Source of the DNA: Comamonadaceae bacterium
Lineage (GTDB): Bacteria; Pseudomonadota; Gammaproteobacteria; Burkholderiales; Burkholderiaceae_C
NCBI GenBank assembly: GCA_947372865.1
Contig: CANBVJ010000005.1
Span: 1 to 64,000, forward strand
DNA: 64,000 bases
Direction: 5' to 3'
Below, in pieces: positions 25,401 through 31,551 of this stretch. A program made the position numbers and the translations under genes. Each line of letters starts with the position of its first letter. The first letter of the stretch is position 1. The notes under the pieces were generated by a model. That model had not been told where the DNA came from. It was given only the letters and a program-made list of their open reading frames with translations, and made no database searches.

Positions 25401-27934
25401 TTGATGTTATTCACGTCCAGAGTGACGCTCTGGCTGGTGCTGACGTTGCTAGCTGCGTCTGTGGCGGTGATGGTGAAGCTGTAGCTGGTCTTGGTTTCGT
25501 AGTTCGGGTCGCTTTTTAGTGTCACCTCACCCGACGCGGGGTCGATACTAAAGAGCGCTGCATCGGTGCCGCCGATGCCGAAAGTTACATCCGCGTTGGC
25601 GTTGCTGGAATCGGTGGCTTTAGCGGTGTAGACCACTTGGCCCGCGCCAGAGTTCTCGTCGATGGAGGTGGCCGTGGCGCCAGAGGTGACGGTGGGGGCG
25701 CTTGTGTCGAGCGTGAAAGTCAGCGAGTCGGACACAGCGCTGGTGACGCCGCCTGCATCTGTTTGCCGCACGGTGACGGATTTTGGTCCGTCGCCGCTGA
25801 GGGTAACGCTGGTGCCGTCACCAGCAGCCCAGGTCTTGCCACCATCGGTGCTGTACTGCCAGGTGGCGCCTACCTCGATTCCGTTGACATTGACGGTGCC
25901 ATCTTTAGTAATGTGGTCGGTGCGGCTAGATCCACCGTCGTTCGCCAGGGTAATCGTCAATGTGGCCGGCGCCACAGCGCTTACCAGCGTTTGCAGCTCT
26001 GCCAGGGTGTCAACATTCGATCCGTTGTCGGCTGTCCCCGCTATCGCTGCTTGGACGGCTGCCAGGTTGGAGGTGTTGACATCCTTGATGCCCAGGAGTG
26101 TCAACTGTTCAAGCGTAGGCGCCGTGCCGCCGCCTGCGCCCGCAATGACAGCATTAGCGGCGTCAGCAAGCGTTTGCAGCTTCGCCACGGTGGAAACATC
26201 ACTCGCCGCTTTGCCGTCCACTACGTCATTGAGCAAGGACGCACTTGCTACGCTCACGCCGGTCACGCCCACCAAGCTGTATTGCGCAGCGCTGGCGTTG
26301 GCGTTGTTATTAGCCGCGTTGCCGTCGGCGCCGCTCAAAATGGAGGAATAGGCGTTGACCAGGTCTTGAATCTTGGAGGTGCTGTTGACTTGGGTGCTTG
26401 TGACGGAAGCGCTGTCCAGGGCGGAGTTGATGGCGGCGAGGTTGTCGTTGGTGACACCGGTCACACCGGCTTGGGCGAATGTGCTCACGCTCACGCTGTC
26501 CGCGGCGTTGTTTTCACCGGCGGCATCTTTGATGGCGAGCAAGGCATTGGCCAAGTCGCTTTCCACCGTAGACGGCGTGGTACTTGCGCCTGCAGCGGCT
26601 TTTGCGACTGTCGTGGTGAGCACATCGCGCCCAGCAGAATTTTCGTTTTCCGCTGCCGTACTGGCACCTGCCACCAGCAGGGATTGGGTGCTGGTGTTGA
26701 CAGTGCCAAGGTTGCCTGTGGCGTCAATACCGTTGGCAACTAGTTCTATGGACTTGGCCGTCCCGTTGGTTTTGGCAACGCCAGACAGTGATGCCAGCAC
26801 GGCGCCGTACTTCTCGGCGGCGCTGGTTCCGTCGGCAATGTTAAAGCTGCTGTTTGCTGTGCCGCTGGATGTGACGGTGGTGACCGGTGTGGTGGTCAGG
26901 ATGTTGTCCAGTCCCAGGGCCGATGCCACCACTGCGTTGGCATTAGACACCTGCGTGGCGCCAATTGGAGAGTTGGAATTAAGTGTGCCGTCGCTGGACA
27001 AGCCGGCCTTGATTGCGGCGATGGTGGTCACCGGGTTGATATTGGCGGTGACGGTGCCGTTGCCCGCGATGGCAACCGCCATCAATACAGTGTCCAAGTT
27101 TTTGGCCTGACCGCTTGCCTCATCGATGTAATCTGGACTGGAATTGGTGTCGGTGACTTTGACGATGACCACACCGGTGTAGCTTCCCACACCCAGGCTG
27201 AACGTGCCGTCTGCTTTGACAGTGGTGGTGCCTAGCAAGGTTTTTCCGTCGGCCTGAAACACCTCGACCTGCAGGCCGTTGCCGCTAACTGTTGGGCCAG
27301 CGGCAATTTGGCCTTTGACCACGTTGTTGGTTGTGGTGGAGCTTGAGCTCGAGCTACCAGAGCCCGACCCGCCGGCCGCCGCCGCCGCCGCCGCCGCCGC
27401 AAGGCCTAAGCCACCAAGCGCTGCCCACAGTCCTGATCCACTACTGGCAGCCGCACTTGCAGCATTGACAGTGGCGGGCGCATAAGTTACCTCGCTGCCC
27501 TGTAGAGCGGCTAAGGTGGAGCCAAGACCCGCGTCGCCTTGCGCCATTGCCATCAGGGTGGAAGGGTTGCCATGGGCATACGACAGCGTGCTGCCGTCTG
27601 AGAGCGCAGCACCGGTTGCGCCGTCGGCGCTTACCTTGAAGCCAGCCAGGTCGCTGGATGGGAGTGTTAGGTTGCAATCACCGGCCTTGCAGAGAACGTA
27701 GTAGTTTTCAAGTGTTAGCTGGGTGCCGTCGGCATAACTTAATTGCAGGTCATCACCCCTTCTCTTGGCGATCACGTCGTCTTGCATTTGCTCTTCACCG
27801 TCGGCGTTCTTTTTAAATACCTTGTAATGTTCGCCGCGCTGTGCGGGAATGGTATTTGCTTTGCCGGCAAGCAGCGCTTTGGATTGACTGCCTTTGAGGA
27901 TGAGTGTAGTTTTTCCGGCGATTGTGCTGTCCAT
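19460..27934 (-). CDS. giant type I-secreted repeat adhesin (cadherin, Ig-like and delta-60 repeats)
   Basis: A roughly 2,824-residue surface protein, probably a biofilm or attachment adhesin exported by the neighbouring TolC/ABC/HlyD genes. The order is: a BapA-prefix-like N-terminal domain (first ~190 residues); an Ala-tract plus Gly/Ser linker; a small domain starting VKGQIAAGP; a long Ala/Asn/Ser-rich region (roughly 350-680); then many Ig-like ('LDTSAPTV') and cadherin repeats ('ENxxxxxVVYxAxxTD', 'YETKxxYxFTxxARDAAGN'). Seven delta-60 repeats follow near the end, then a final cadherin repeat. No RTX nonapeptides are visible. The frame opens at 28012 (also ATG 27949). ATG 27934 was preferred because GGAG sits nine bases upstream and the conserved domain begins right there, but the start is uncertain. 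No signal peptide is present, which fits type I export. Confidence 0.88.
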   Translation of the reverse strand: MDSTIAGKTTLILKGSQSKALLAGKANTIPAQRGEHYKVFKKNADGEEQMQDDVIAKRRGDDLQLSYADGTQLTLENYYVLCKAGDCNLTLPSSDLAGFKVSADGATGAALSDGSTLSYAHGNPSTLMAMAQGDAGLGSTLAALQGSEVTYAPATVNAASAAASSGSGLWAALGGLGLAAAAAAAAAGGSGSGSSSSSSTTTNNVVKGQIAAGPTVSGNGLQVEVFQADGKTLLGTTTVKADGTFSLGVGSYTGVVIVKVTDTNSSPDYIDEASGQAKNLDTVLMAVAIAGNGTVTANINPVTTIAAIKAGLSSDGTLNSNSPIGATQVSNANAVVASALGLDNILTTTPVTTVTSSGTANSSFNIADGTSAAEKYGAVLASLSGVAKTNGTAKSIELVANGIDATGNLGTVNTSTQSLLVAGASTAAENENSAGRDVLTTTVAKAAAGASTTPSTVESDLANALLAIKDAAGENNAADSVSVSTFAQAGVTGVTNDNLAAINSALDSASVTSTQVNSTSKIQDLVNAYSSILSGADGNAANNNANASAAQYSLVGVTGVSVASASLLNDVVDGKAASDVSTVAKLQTLADAANAVIAGAGGGTAPTLEQLTLLGIKDVNTSNLAAVQAAIAGTADNGSNVDTLAELQTLVSAVAPATLTITLANDGGSSRTDHITKDGTVNVNGIEVGATWQYSTDGGKTWAAGDGTSVTLSGDGPKSVTVRQTDAGGVTSAVSDSLTFTLDTSAPTVTSGATATSIDENSGAGQVVYTAKATDSSNANADVTFGIGGTDAALFSIDPASGEVTLKSDPNYETKTSYSFTITATDAASNVSTSQSVTLDVNNIKDAVIGTPTVAAVTEDSSVSDANLTATGTISISDADSGQASFSTTVTSADGNLGSLVLASDGSYTYTVANSDVQYLGAGSTKVDTFTVKSTDGTTKEVSFTVNGTEDAPVLKIQDSTRTVDENSNPFGRIIAFNGSSNDLNVADGTATTTQHLRLSDVDSTNLGGDTIKVSVTSGNMNQLRLGVSSSSGVFSLDSDGYVHYYSDATYNGDTGINVVPHDPNNTAADIKIGRIYDGEHTGRHGEALWIRLNENATTAITQALASKIYLGVTNTGDNSVTQDWSAAAGTKTVKFEIADGRGSVLTSDDRTVNVISHADVLSQTSIAKTYGLGKTITVTVTTDEAVYVDTTNGTPYYVLDIGGVTKNATYVGGSGTTQLTYTYVVESGLNDADGIDLVSQVTNGAVITDGSGSTLISGTYPISVHLGDVRVDTVAPAKASITAITDNSGYPNDRLTNDSTPTITFTTEPGALIFLVNRDGTSIELSKYSVQETSPGSYQIIVSQALADGGYAVVVADAAGNINGNIARDGTDAATFFIDTVAPAAPTINTVAGDNTINASEFDGVNTLSGTCESGASVSLSVAGYTRSATVSDTTWSYTLTDSELSALQAAQADLQGSFTVSVTQTDAAGNPSDAKTVTLTLDTIAPEVARLTLGAGVEDGATFAEAAQDSGVITVSAEKGSTITLVFRNDTHPTSTPSTLSSTLAASAPVVFRSFEATGDTQAITLSAEDIKHLDDGTITVSSTVTDAAGNVTYSTTAGGRISFGLDTQAPEVPKLTLNNDTGSTDPTPITSDASLTVSDAASGVTRSYSIDGGEPTGVYYAPTEDGEHTVTVIDTDAAGNSSSASVTFTLDTTAPGDVYLQPQGSALDDGALNASEKFNTLRVILAEDGNPIVPLNGLISLKLGDKFFVQDFQITQASIDKGFVDLEVGDLGDDGAKTLSLLITDEAGNTHTQSLSFWKDTVKPEFTSGGTASIDENNGADLVVYVADTDEPDGAVVFSLQESDDWEKFSIVDSSTGEVYLLDNPDAETQPSYTFTVIATDAAGNRSSQTVTLEVNDLDEVAPTITSLDTATVTENVAAGTLVYTAHVTDTGDVSNGVTLSMDGANASSFTFNARTGEVRLKDSPDYETRQAYTFTITARDAAGNASSKTVTLNVKNVDDTAPDAPVLSYVGSKLDDGYLNASEASGGFTVRAGLLKSYSPPVKGDTVEIQLNGASFETRKIITLSDADIKAGYVEFAVSPSELGTDGRKSLTAVITDVAGNHNTSGAKVFTLDVNAPEFTSASATASINENVAVDTVVYQPSLTDASYKGAKLSYTLGGADAHFFKIDPNSGAVTINSTPDYETKTGYTFTVTARDAAGNPSATQTVTLGVNDLNDNAPVFKSDPTASVNENADTSTVVYQASTTDADATSANRAVVYSLTGTDAKLLSISSSGEVTLNDKADFEKQSSYSFTVVASNSGSSTTLVTTQDVTLSVNDLNDNAPVFHTGAVIGSESGVSVFNSYVQTDGKVVVSGTVKNAGSEWRKFSISMLNEDGGVDTSFDTDGTVSHAVGQQSYFGATTSHSNADGTILVAGSARTAASSGEFAVVRLLVNGTIDTRFSEDGSLTYALGTRDNAFAIENTSQGIIVAGISDDKLSVIRLLEDGSFDKGFGSDGVFLGQASKFAFASMAVQSDGGIVLVGTDYSKSSVVHLSPKGSLDTNFNSGDAFFQTEFSVKSVTLDGEGKILLAGTNSDEEFTVTRLNADGQQDSTFGTNGVFSAHIGEQHIDQCSSVIVQTDGKILLAGSSFVDTGMFRYASLIRLNDDGSLDTTFGDGGKAVLPMNNSSGGDYNVSVQDNGKIIVTGNTGEEHLGVMRLNADGSVDTTFGDATQATVEDTVYVSQNITTNDVVYQAHATDADTLSNLHYSLSGADADYFNFNAVTGEVKFKDVQDPANGDTPWYLEIIASDGMHASNTLDVTILVKDHMEVTASVSRANHAIM
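19800..20950 (-). repeat. seven delta-60 repeats inside the adhesin
   Basis: Seven blade-like units share a core of the form DGK-(I/V)-(L/V)-(L/V)-(A/S)-G followed by a 'RLNxDGSxDTxFGxxG' segment. Cores read DGKVVVSG, DGTILVAG, QGIIVAG, DGGIVLVG, EGKILLAG, DGKILLAG and NGKIIVTG. The count of seven would suit one closed beta-propeller. The block is flanked by cadherin-like repeats on both sides. Confidence 0.8.
27375..27400. repeat. (GCC)8 trinucleotide run coding poly-alanine in the adhesin
   Basis: Eight perfect GCC units plus GC. Read on the minus strand they encode most of a nine-Ala tract before GGSGSGSSSSSS, a flexible junction between the N-terminal domain and the repeat region. Slippage would stay in frame. 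Confidence 0.8.
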
Positions 27935-28012
27935 TGAATTTTGCTCCATTGCTGCGGTTGCTTGTAGATCTCGGTACCCGATTTGCCGCGTTCCCTCCTT
28001 GGAGCGCTGCAT

Positions 28013-28279
28013 TTTCGGCGTCTGGGAAAAAAGTAAAACGATTAATAAAACACAATGCGTTTTAGAAATGATAAAAGAAAAAAATAGATCTACTAGCTCT
28101 CTTGCAATGGATATCTATAAATTATTTAGCCCGAACTCATATTGGTTAAATTAAATTGCCAAATTTGCGTATTTAGGGTAAAAAATAATATGAATTTATT
28201 TTTGTTTTTAACAGAAATAAATAAAAATTCGGTGCAATAAGTTTTATTGCGATATCCACCTGTTTCGCTTCAAGCACGC
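28013..28279. other. AT-rich intergenic region upstream of the adhesin
   Basis: No gene is supported here. The stretch is far richer in A and T than the surrounding coding DNA, with long A and T runs, and must carry the adhesin promoter on the minus strand. I could not assign convincing -35 and -10 boxes. Its composition is the kind bound by H-NS-like silencers (inference). Confidence 0.6.
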
Positions 28280-28311
28280 AAAAAAAGAGGCCCCGAGGGG
28301 CCTCTTTTTTT
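28280..28311 (-). terminator. rho-independent terminator after the sedolisin gene
   Basis: The stem GAGGCCC / GGGCCTC with a CGAG loop is flanked by an A-run and a T-run, so it can act in both directions. It lies 36 bases past the stop of the minus-strand peptidase gene and separates it from the adhesin gene. Confidence 0.9.
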
Positions 28312-28346
28312 GGAGCCGTAGTGTGCGGCAGTACGCTGTGCGGCTA

Positions 28347-30071
28347 CTACCGTATCGCAAGGTCGACCTGGGTTTGGGTGGTTTGCCCGATGTCGTTGCG
28401 TGTTGACACCACTAAAGGGTAGGTGCCTGGCCGTGGATTGGCCCATTGGGCCACCACTGCTGTGCCTCGGATGGCCCACTCCACCCCTTTGGGTACGCCG
28501 GCAATTGTTACCGTGATCCTTGTAGCCACGGGGTCAGAAAATGCAATGCCACCCGAAAATGCCTTGCCAGGGGTGCCCGCGAATGTGTCGGCGCGTATGG
28601 CCGTTCCGCCCACGCTTGCGGTCGGCGCAGACGCGGCTGGGTCAGAAAGGCTCGCTGGGGATTGCGACAGCAGGGCGAGTAAGGCTTGCGTCTTGGGCGA
28701 GCCCAGTCCGGTGAGGGTGTCGTAGCCTGGAAAAGCAGTGCAGCTTGCACAGTTGCCGTTGCTGCCGCCGGTGATGTCGCTGAATGCTTGCGCATATTGG
28801 CTGGGCACTGCAGCGATTTGGCCATAGAGAAATGCATGCGGCGCACCCAGCGCAGGCCTGCCTACCAAGGCCCGCTGGGCATTGGCCACTGCCAACAGAC
28901 CGGCCCACTGCACGGTGGCTAGGCTGGTGCCGCCCGCGCTGGCCCAGGTGGGGGCTGTGGCGCCGGGGGCGATACGTGCAACATACTGGCCCGTATTGGG
29001 GTCCGCGTTAAACGCCACATCGGCAACACCGCGCCAAGCGCGGCCCGCCAAACCAGGCACGGCTTCGCTTTGGTAGGCAGGTGCGGTGGTGTAGCTGCTA
29101 AAGCCGCCGCCCGTGCTTGCCCAGCTTGATTCGGTGCGCCCGGCGCCGTCGGCAGTCCGCAAAGTGGTGCCGCCCACGGCAAGCACGCGCGGTGAGACAG
29201 CCGGCCAGCTGACTTCAGGGCCTTTGTCGCCGGTCGCGGCCACATAAGACATGGCGTCATTGGCAAACAAGGTGTCCACCGTATCTGTCCAGGTGCCCTC
29301 CGGACAACCAAAGCTCATGGACACCACGCCAGGGCCCATGGCGTTGGCGAGCTTGATGGCGCCAAGCAGGCTGCTTAATGAGCCGTCTTGCCCCTCGATC
29401 AGAACCAGCCGCGCCAGTGGCGCAGTGGCGTGGGCCCATTGCACATCCAGTGCCACCTCGTGAGCCCATTCCACTGCGTAATCGGGCAGGATGGCACTGA
29501 TGCCACCAGCCGAGGTGTTGGCGGCCACCAGCAATTCGCAGCCAGTCGCCGATTTCACAGGCAGGGGCAGGGTCTGCGTCGACCCAAGCCGACGGATGCT
29601 GCAAGGTGGCAGCCCAAAACGGTCATTGAATGCGCCGAGCTCTTGCGCAATGTTGACGTCGTGGAATGCGGTGATCAGGTACACCGTCTGGCCCGCACCC
29701 ATTGACGCTGCCTGGGTTGGGCTCAGGGCAGTAGCGAAATTGGGCAGCGCGGGCATGCCGTAGGCGTTGCGCACCTGCGCTGGGGTGTAGGTGGCGTAAT
29801 CGCCCTCACTGGCCATGGGTGCGAGTTGCGTGTTGCCATTTACGTGCAGGGCGGTGGGAGCTGCCAAACCCATGGGCCGCGCTACTTGTGCTGCTACTGC
29901 TTGGGGCAATTGCAGAAGGTTTAACTCCAGGGTGACCGTGCTTAAGGCGTCGGCTGCGGTGCTCGCGGATCCGCCGCCACCTCCGCAGGCGGCCAGTCCC
30001 AAAGCAAGGCACAAGGCCAGGCCAGTTCTGCGCTGCGTGGCCAAAAAAAAGGGGGGTGATTTAAAGCGCAT
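28347..30071 (-). CDS. sedolisin-like (S53) serine-carboxyl peptidase, lipoprotein
   Basis: A 574-residue putative peptidase. The N-terminus is a lipoprotein signal (LALGLAAC, lipidated Cys about C29) followed by a Gly run, so it should be anchored to a membrane. The S53 catalytic residues can be placed as E205 and D209 (HEVALDV) and S383 (GGTSLA). AFHDVNIAQELGAFNDRFGLP is the usual S53 start. The C-terminal calcium-site region DITGGSNGNC...GYDTLTGLGSP is also present. About 90 residues after it have a beta-sandwich look. A short pro-region could be residues 45-90. AAGGAG lies about eight bases before ATG 30071. It lies between the adhesin and the secretion operon, so adhesin processing or release is an attractive but unproven role. 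Confidence 0.85.
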   Translation of the reverse strand: MRFKSPPFFLATQRRTGLALCLALGLAACGGGGGSASTAADALSTVTLELNLLQLPQAVAAQVARPMGLAAPTALHVNGNTQLAPMASEGDYATYTPAQVRNAYGMPALPNFATALSPTQAASMGAGQTVYLITAFHDVNIAQELGAFNDRFGLPPCSIRRLGSTQTLPLPVKSATGCELLVAANTSAGGISAILPDYAVEWAHEVALDVQWAHATAPLARLVLIEGQDGSLSSLLGAIKLANAMGPGVVSMSFGCPEGTWTDTVDTLFANDAMSYVAATGDKGPEVSWPAVSPRVLAVGGTTLRTADGAGRTESSWASTGGGFSSYTTAPAYQSEAVPGLAGRAWRGVADVAFNADPNTGQYVARIAPGATAPTWASAGGTSLATVQWAGLLAVANAQRALVGRPALGAPHAFLYGQIAAVPSQYAQAFSDITGGSNGNCASCTAFPGYDTLTGLGSPKTQALLALLSQSPASLSDPAASAPTASVGGTAIRADTFAGTPGKAFSGGIAFSDPVATRITVTIAGVPKGVEWAIRGTAVVAQWANPRPGTYPLVVSTRNDIGQTTQTQVDLAIR

Positions 30072-30282
30072 AGGCCAACTCCTTCATTGATCTCATGAAG
30101 GTTTCGGCTTAGAAAAAGGCTACTTAAATGTTTTAAAAGTTAAATTTAAAAATATTGGTAGCTGATTGCGATTATTTTTTTGAATCCAAGCCCAGAGTTG
30201 AAAAATGCCGCCAAGTTAACGGGCACTACAATTGCCACCAAGGCAAACGACGCCAAATGGTTTATCAAAAGGGGAGTGATGA
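30072..30282. other. divergent intergenic region between peptidase and secretion operon
   Basis: About 210 bases, AT-rich in the middle (30115-30185), must hold the promoters for both the minus-strand peptidase and the plus-strand secretion genes. No convincing coding frame is present. I could not assign promoter boxes with confidence. Confidence 0.55.
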
Positions 30283-31551
30283 ATGGAAGGATGGCGCGGC
30301 CCCTTTTCGGCGCTTTGGATGGCCACGGTTTGCGGGCTCGCCCACGCGCAAAGCCTGGCAGAACTCCTCCAGCGTACCGTCAATAGCCACCCGGCTGTCG
30401 TGGGTCAGCGCAGCCAGCGTGCCGTGGCCTCAGCCGACTTGGAATACGCCCGCCAGCAGTTTTATCCAACGCCCTCTCTGTCTATTGAACAGGTCAGCGC
30501 AGGCCAGCATGATCCCAGTTACCTGGAAAAAACCTCGGTCAAGTTGTTCCGCGTTCAGCAGCCTCTTTGGACGCATGGCCGCCTAAGTGCCGGGGTCGAC
30601 AAAGCCCAGGCCAGTGCGGATGCTGCGGCGCAAGGTTTTGAAGACGTCCGCCAGCAGCTGGCCCTGCGGGTGTTGCAGGCGTGGGCCGATGCGTATGCGG
30701 CAGACCTGAAAGAGGTGGCGCTTCAAACCAGTGTGGCCACCCATGAACGCTTGCAGGCGCAGGTGAGTCGCCGGATTGCTGACGGCGCTTCTGCAGTCAC
30801 TGAGCGGGTGCTGACTGATGGACGTTTGGCTCAAACGCGCGCCCAGTTGCAAGCGGTACTAGTGCAGGCCCAAACCGCGCGCTTGCGCTTACAGCAGCTC
30901 ACAGGCGCGCCGCTGTCTGGCGTGCTCACGCCCGAGGCTGATCGCGCCGTCGATACTTCAAGCGCCTCGCTTGCTTTGGATGCGGCGCTGCAGCGCAGCC
31001 CCACTCTCGCCCGCTTAAAAGCCCTGGTTCGGGTGCAAGAGACCGAAGTGGCCGAGCGCAAGGGCGATTTGTTGCCCGAGCTCTACGCGCGGGCTGAATA
31101 CCAGATTGGCAGTACATCGGTTTCTGGTGTGGGGGACACAAAGCGTTTTTTTGTGGGTTTGCAGTCAAAATTTGGCGCCGGCTTGTCCTCTCTTTCTGGT
31201 GTTGAAGCGTCCGAGAACAAGGTCGGCGTGGCGCGTGCCGAAGTGGAAAACGCCGAGCGCTCGCTGTCTGAACAGCTGCTCTCTGACTGGGCACAGTCTG
31301 CCACGCTTGCTGCGCGCCAGGTCGAGCTGCAAGAGAGCCTGCAAGCCAGCCGCGACACTGCGCAGGCCTGGGACCGGCAGTTTCTGGCGGGCCGCAAAAC
31401 CTGGGTGGAAGTGATGAACATGGCCCGTGAGCTGGCTCAGGCAGAAACCGAGCTGGCCGACGTGCTGGCGGTGCGCGTGCTGGTGTCCTGGCGTCTGGCC
31501 CTTTACACGCAAGGGCTTGACAGCCTGCTCGCTGGGGTCCCGACACCATGA
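30283..31551 (+). CDS. TolC-family outer membrane channel of a type I secretion system
   Basis: A 422-residue outer-membrane factor. A signal peptide ends at GLAHAQ (about residue 23). The mature protein begins SLAELLQRTVNSHPAVVGQRSQ, the usual TolC opening, and consists of two long alpha-helical halves with Ala/Gln/Glu-rich heptads plus short beta segments. AAAGGGGAG lies about seven bases before ATG 30283. It overlaps the ATPase gene by four bases (ATGA). With the next two genes it forms a complete tripartite exporter, very likely for the giant adhesin encoded divergently. Confidence 0.9.
   Translation: MEGWRGPFSALWMATVCGLAHAQSLAELLQRTVNSHPAVVGQRSQRAVASADLEYARQQFYPTPSLSIEQVSAGQHDPSYLEKTSVKLFRVQQPLWTHGRLSAGVDKAQASADAAAQGFEDVRQQLALRVLQAWADAYAADLKEVALQTSVATHERLQAQVSRRIADGASAVTERVLTDGRLAQTRAQLQAVLVQAQTARLRLQQLTGAPLSGVLTPEADRAVDTSSASLALDAALQRSPTLARLKALVRVQETEVAERKGDLLPELYARAEYQIGSTSVSGVGDTKRFFVGLQSKFGAGLSSLSGVEASENKVGVARAEVENAERSLSEQLLSDWAQSATLAARQVELQESLQASRDTAQAWDRQFLAGRKTWVEVMNMARELAQAETELADVLAVRVLVSWRLALYTQGLDSLLAGVPTP

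Noticed and set aside
19460..28012. Repeat blocks considered as a CRISPR array or tandem DNA repeats
   Set aside because: The repetition is at protein level with diverged DNA copies in one open frame; no direct repeats with unique spacers.
30155..30586. 143-codon plus-strand frame at the start of the secretion operon
   Set aside because: It runs out of frame into tolC, whose own start has a strong ribosome binding site and signal peptide.
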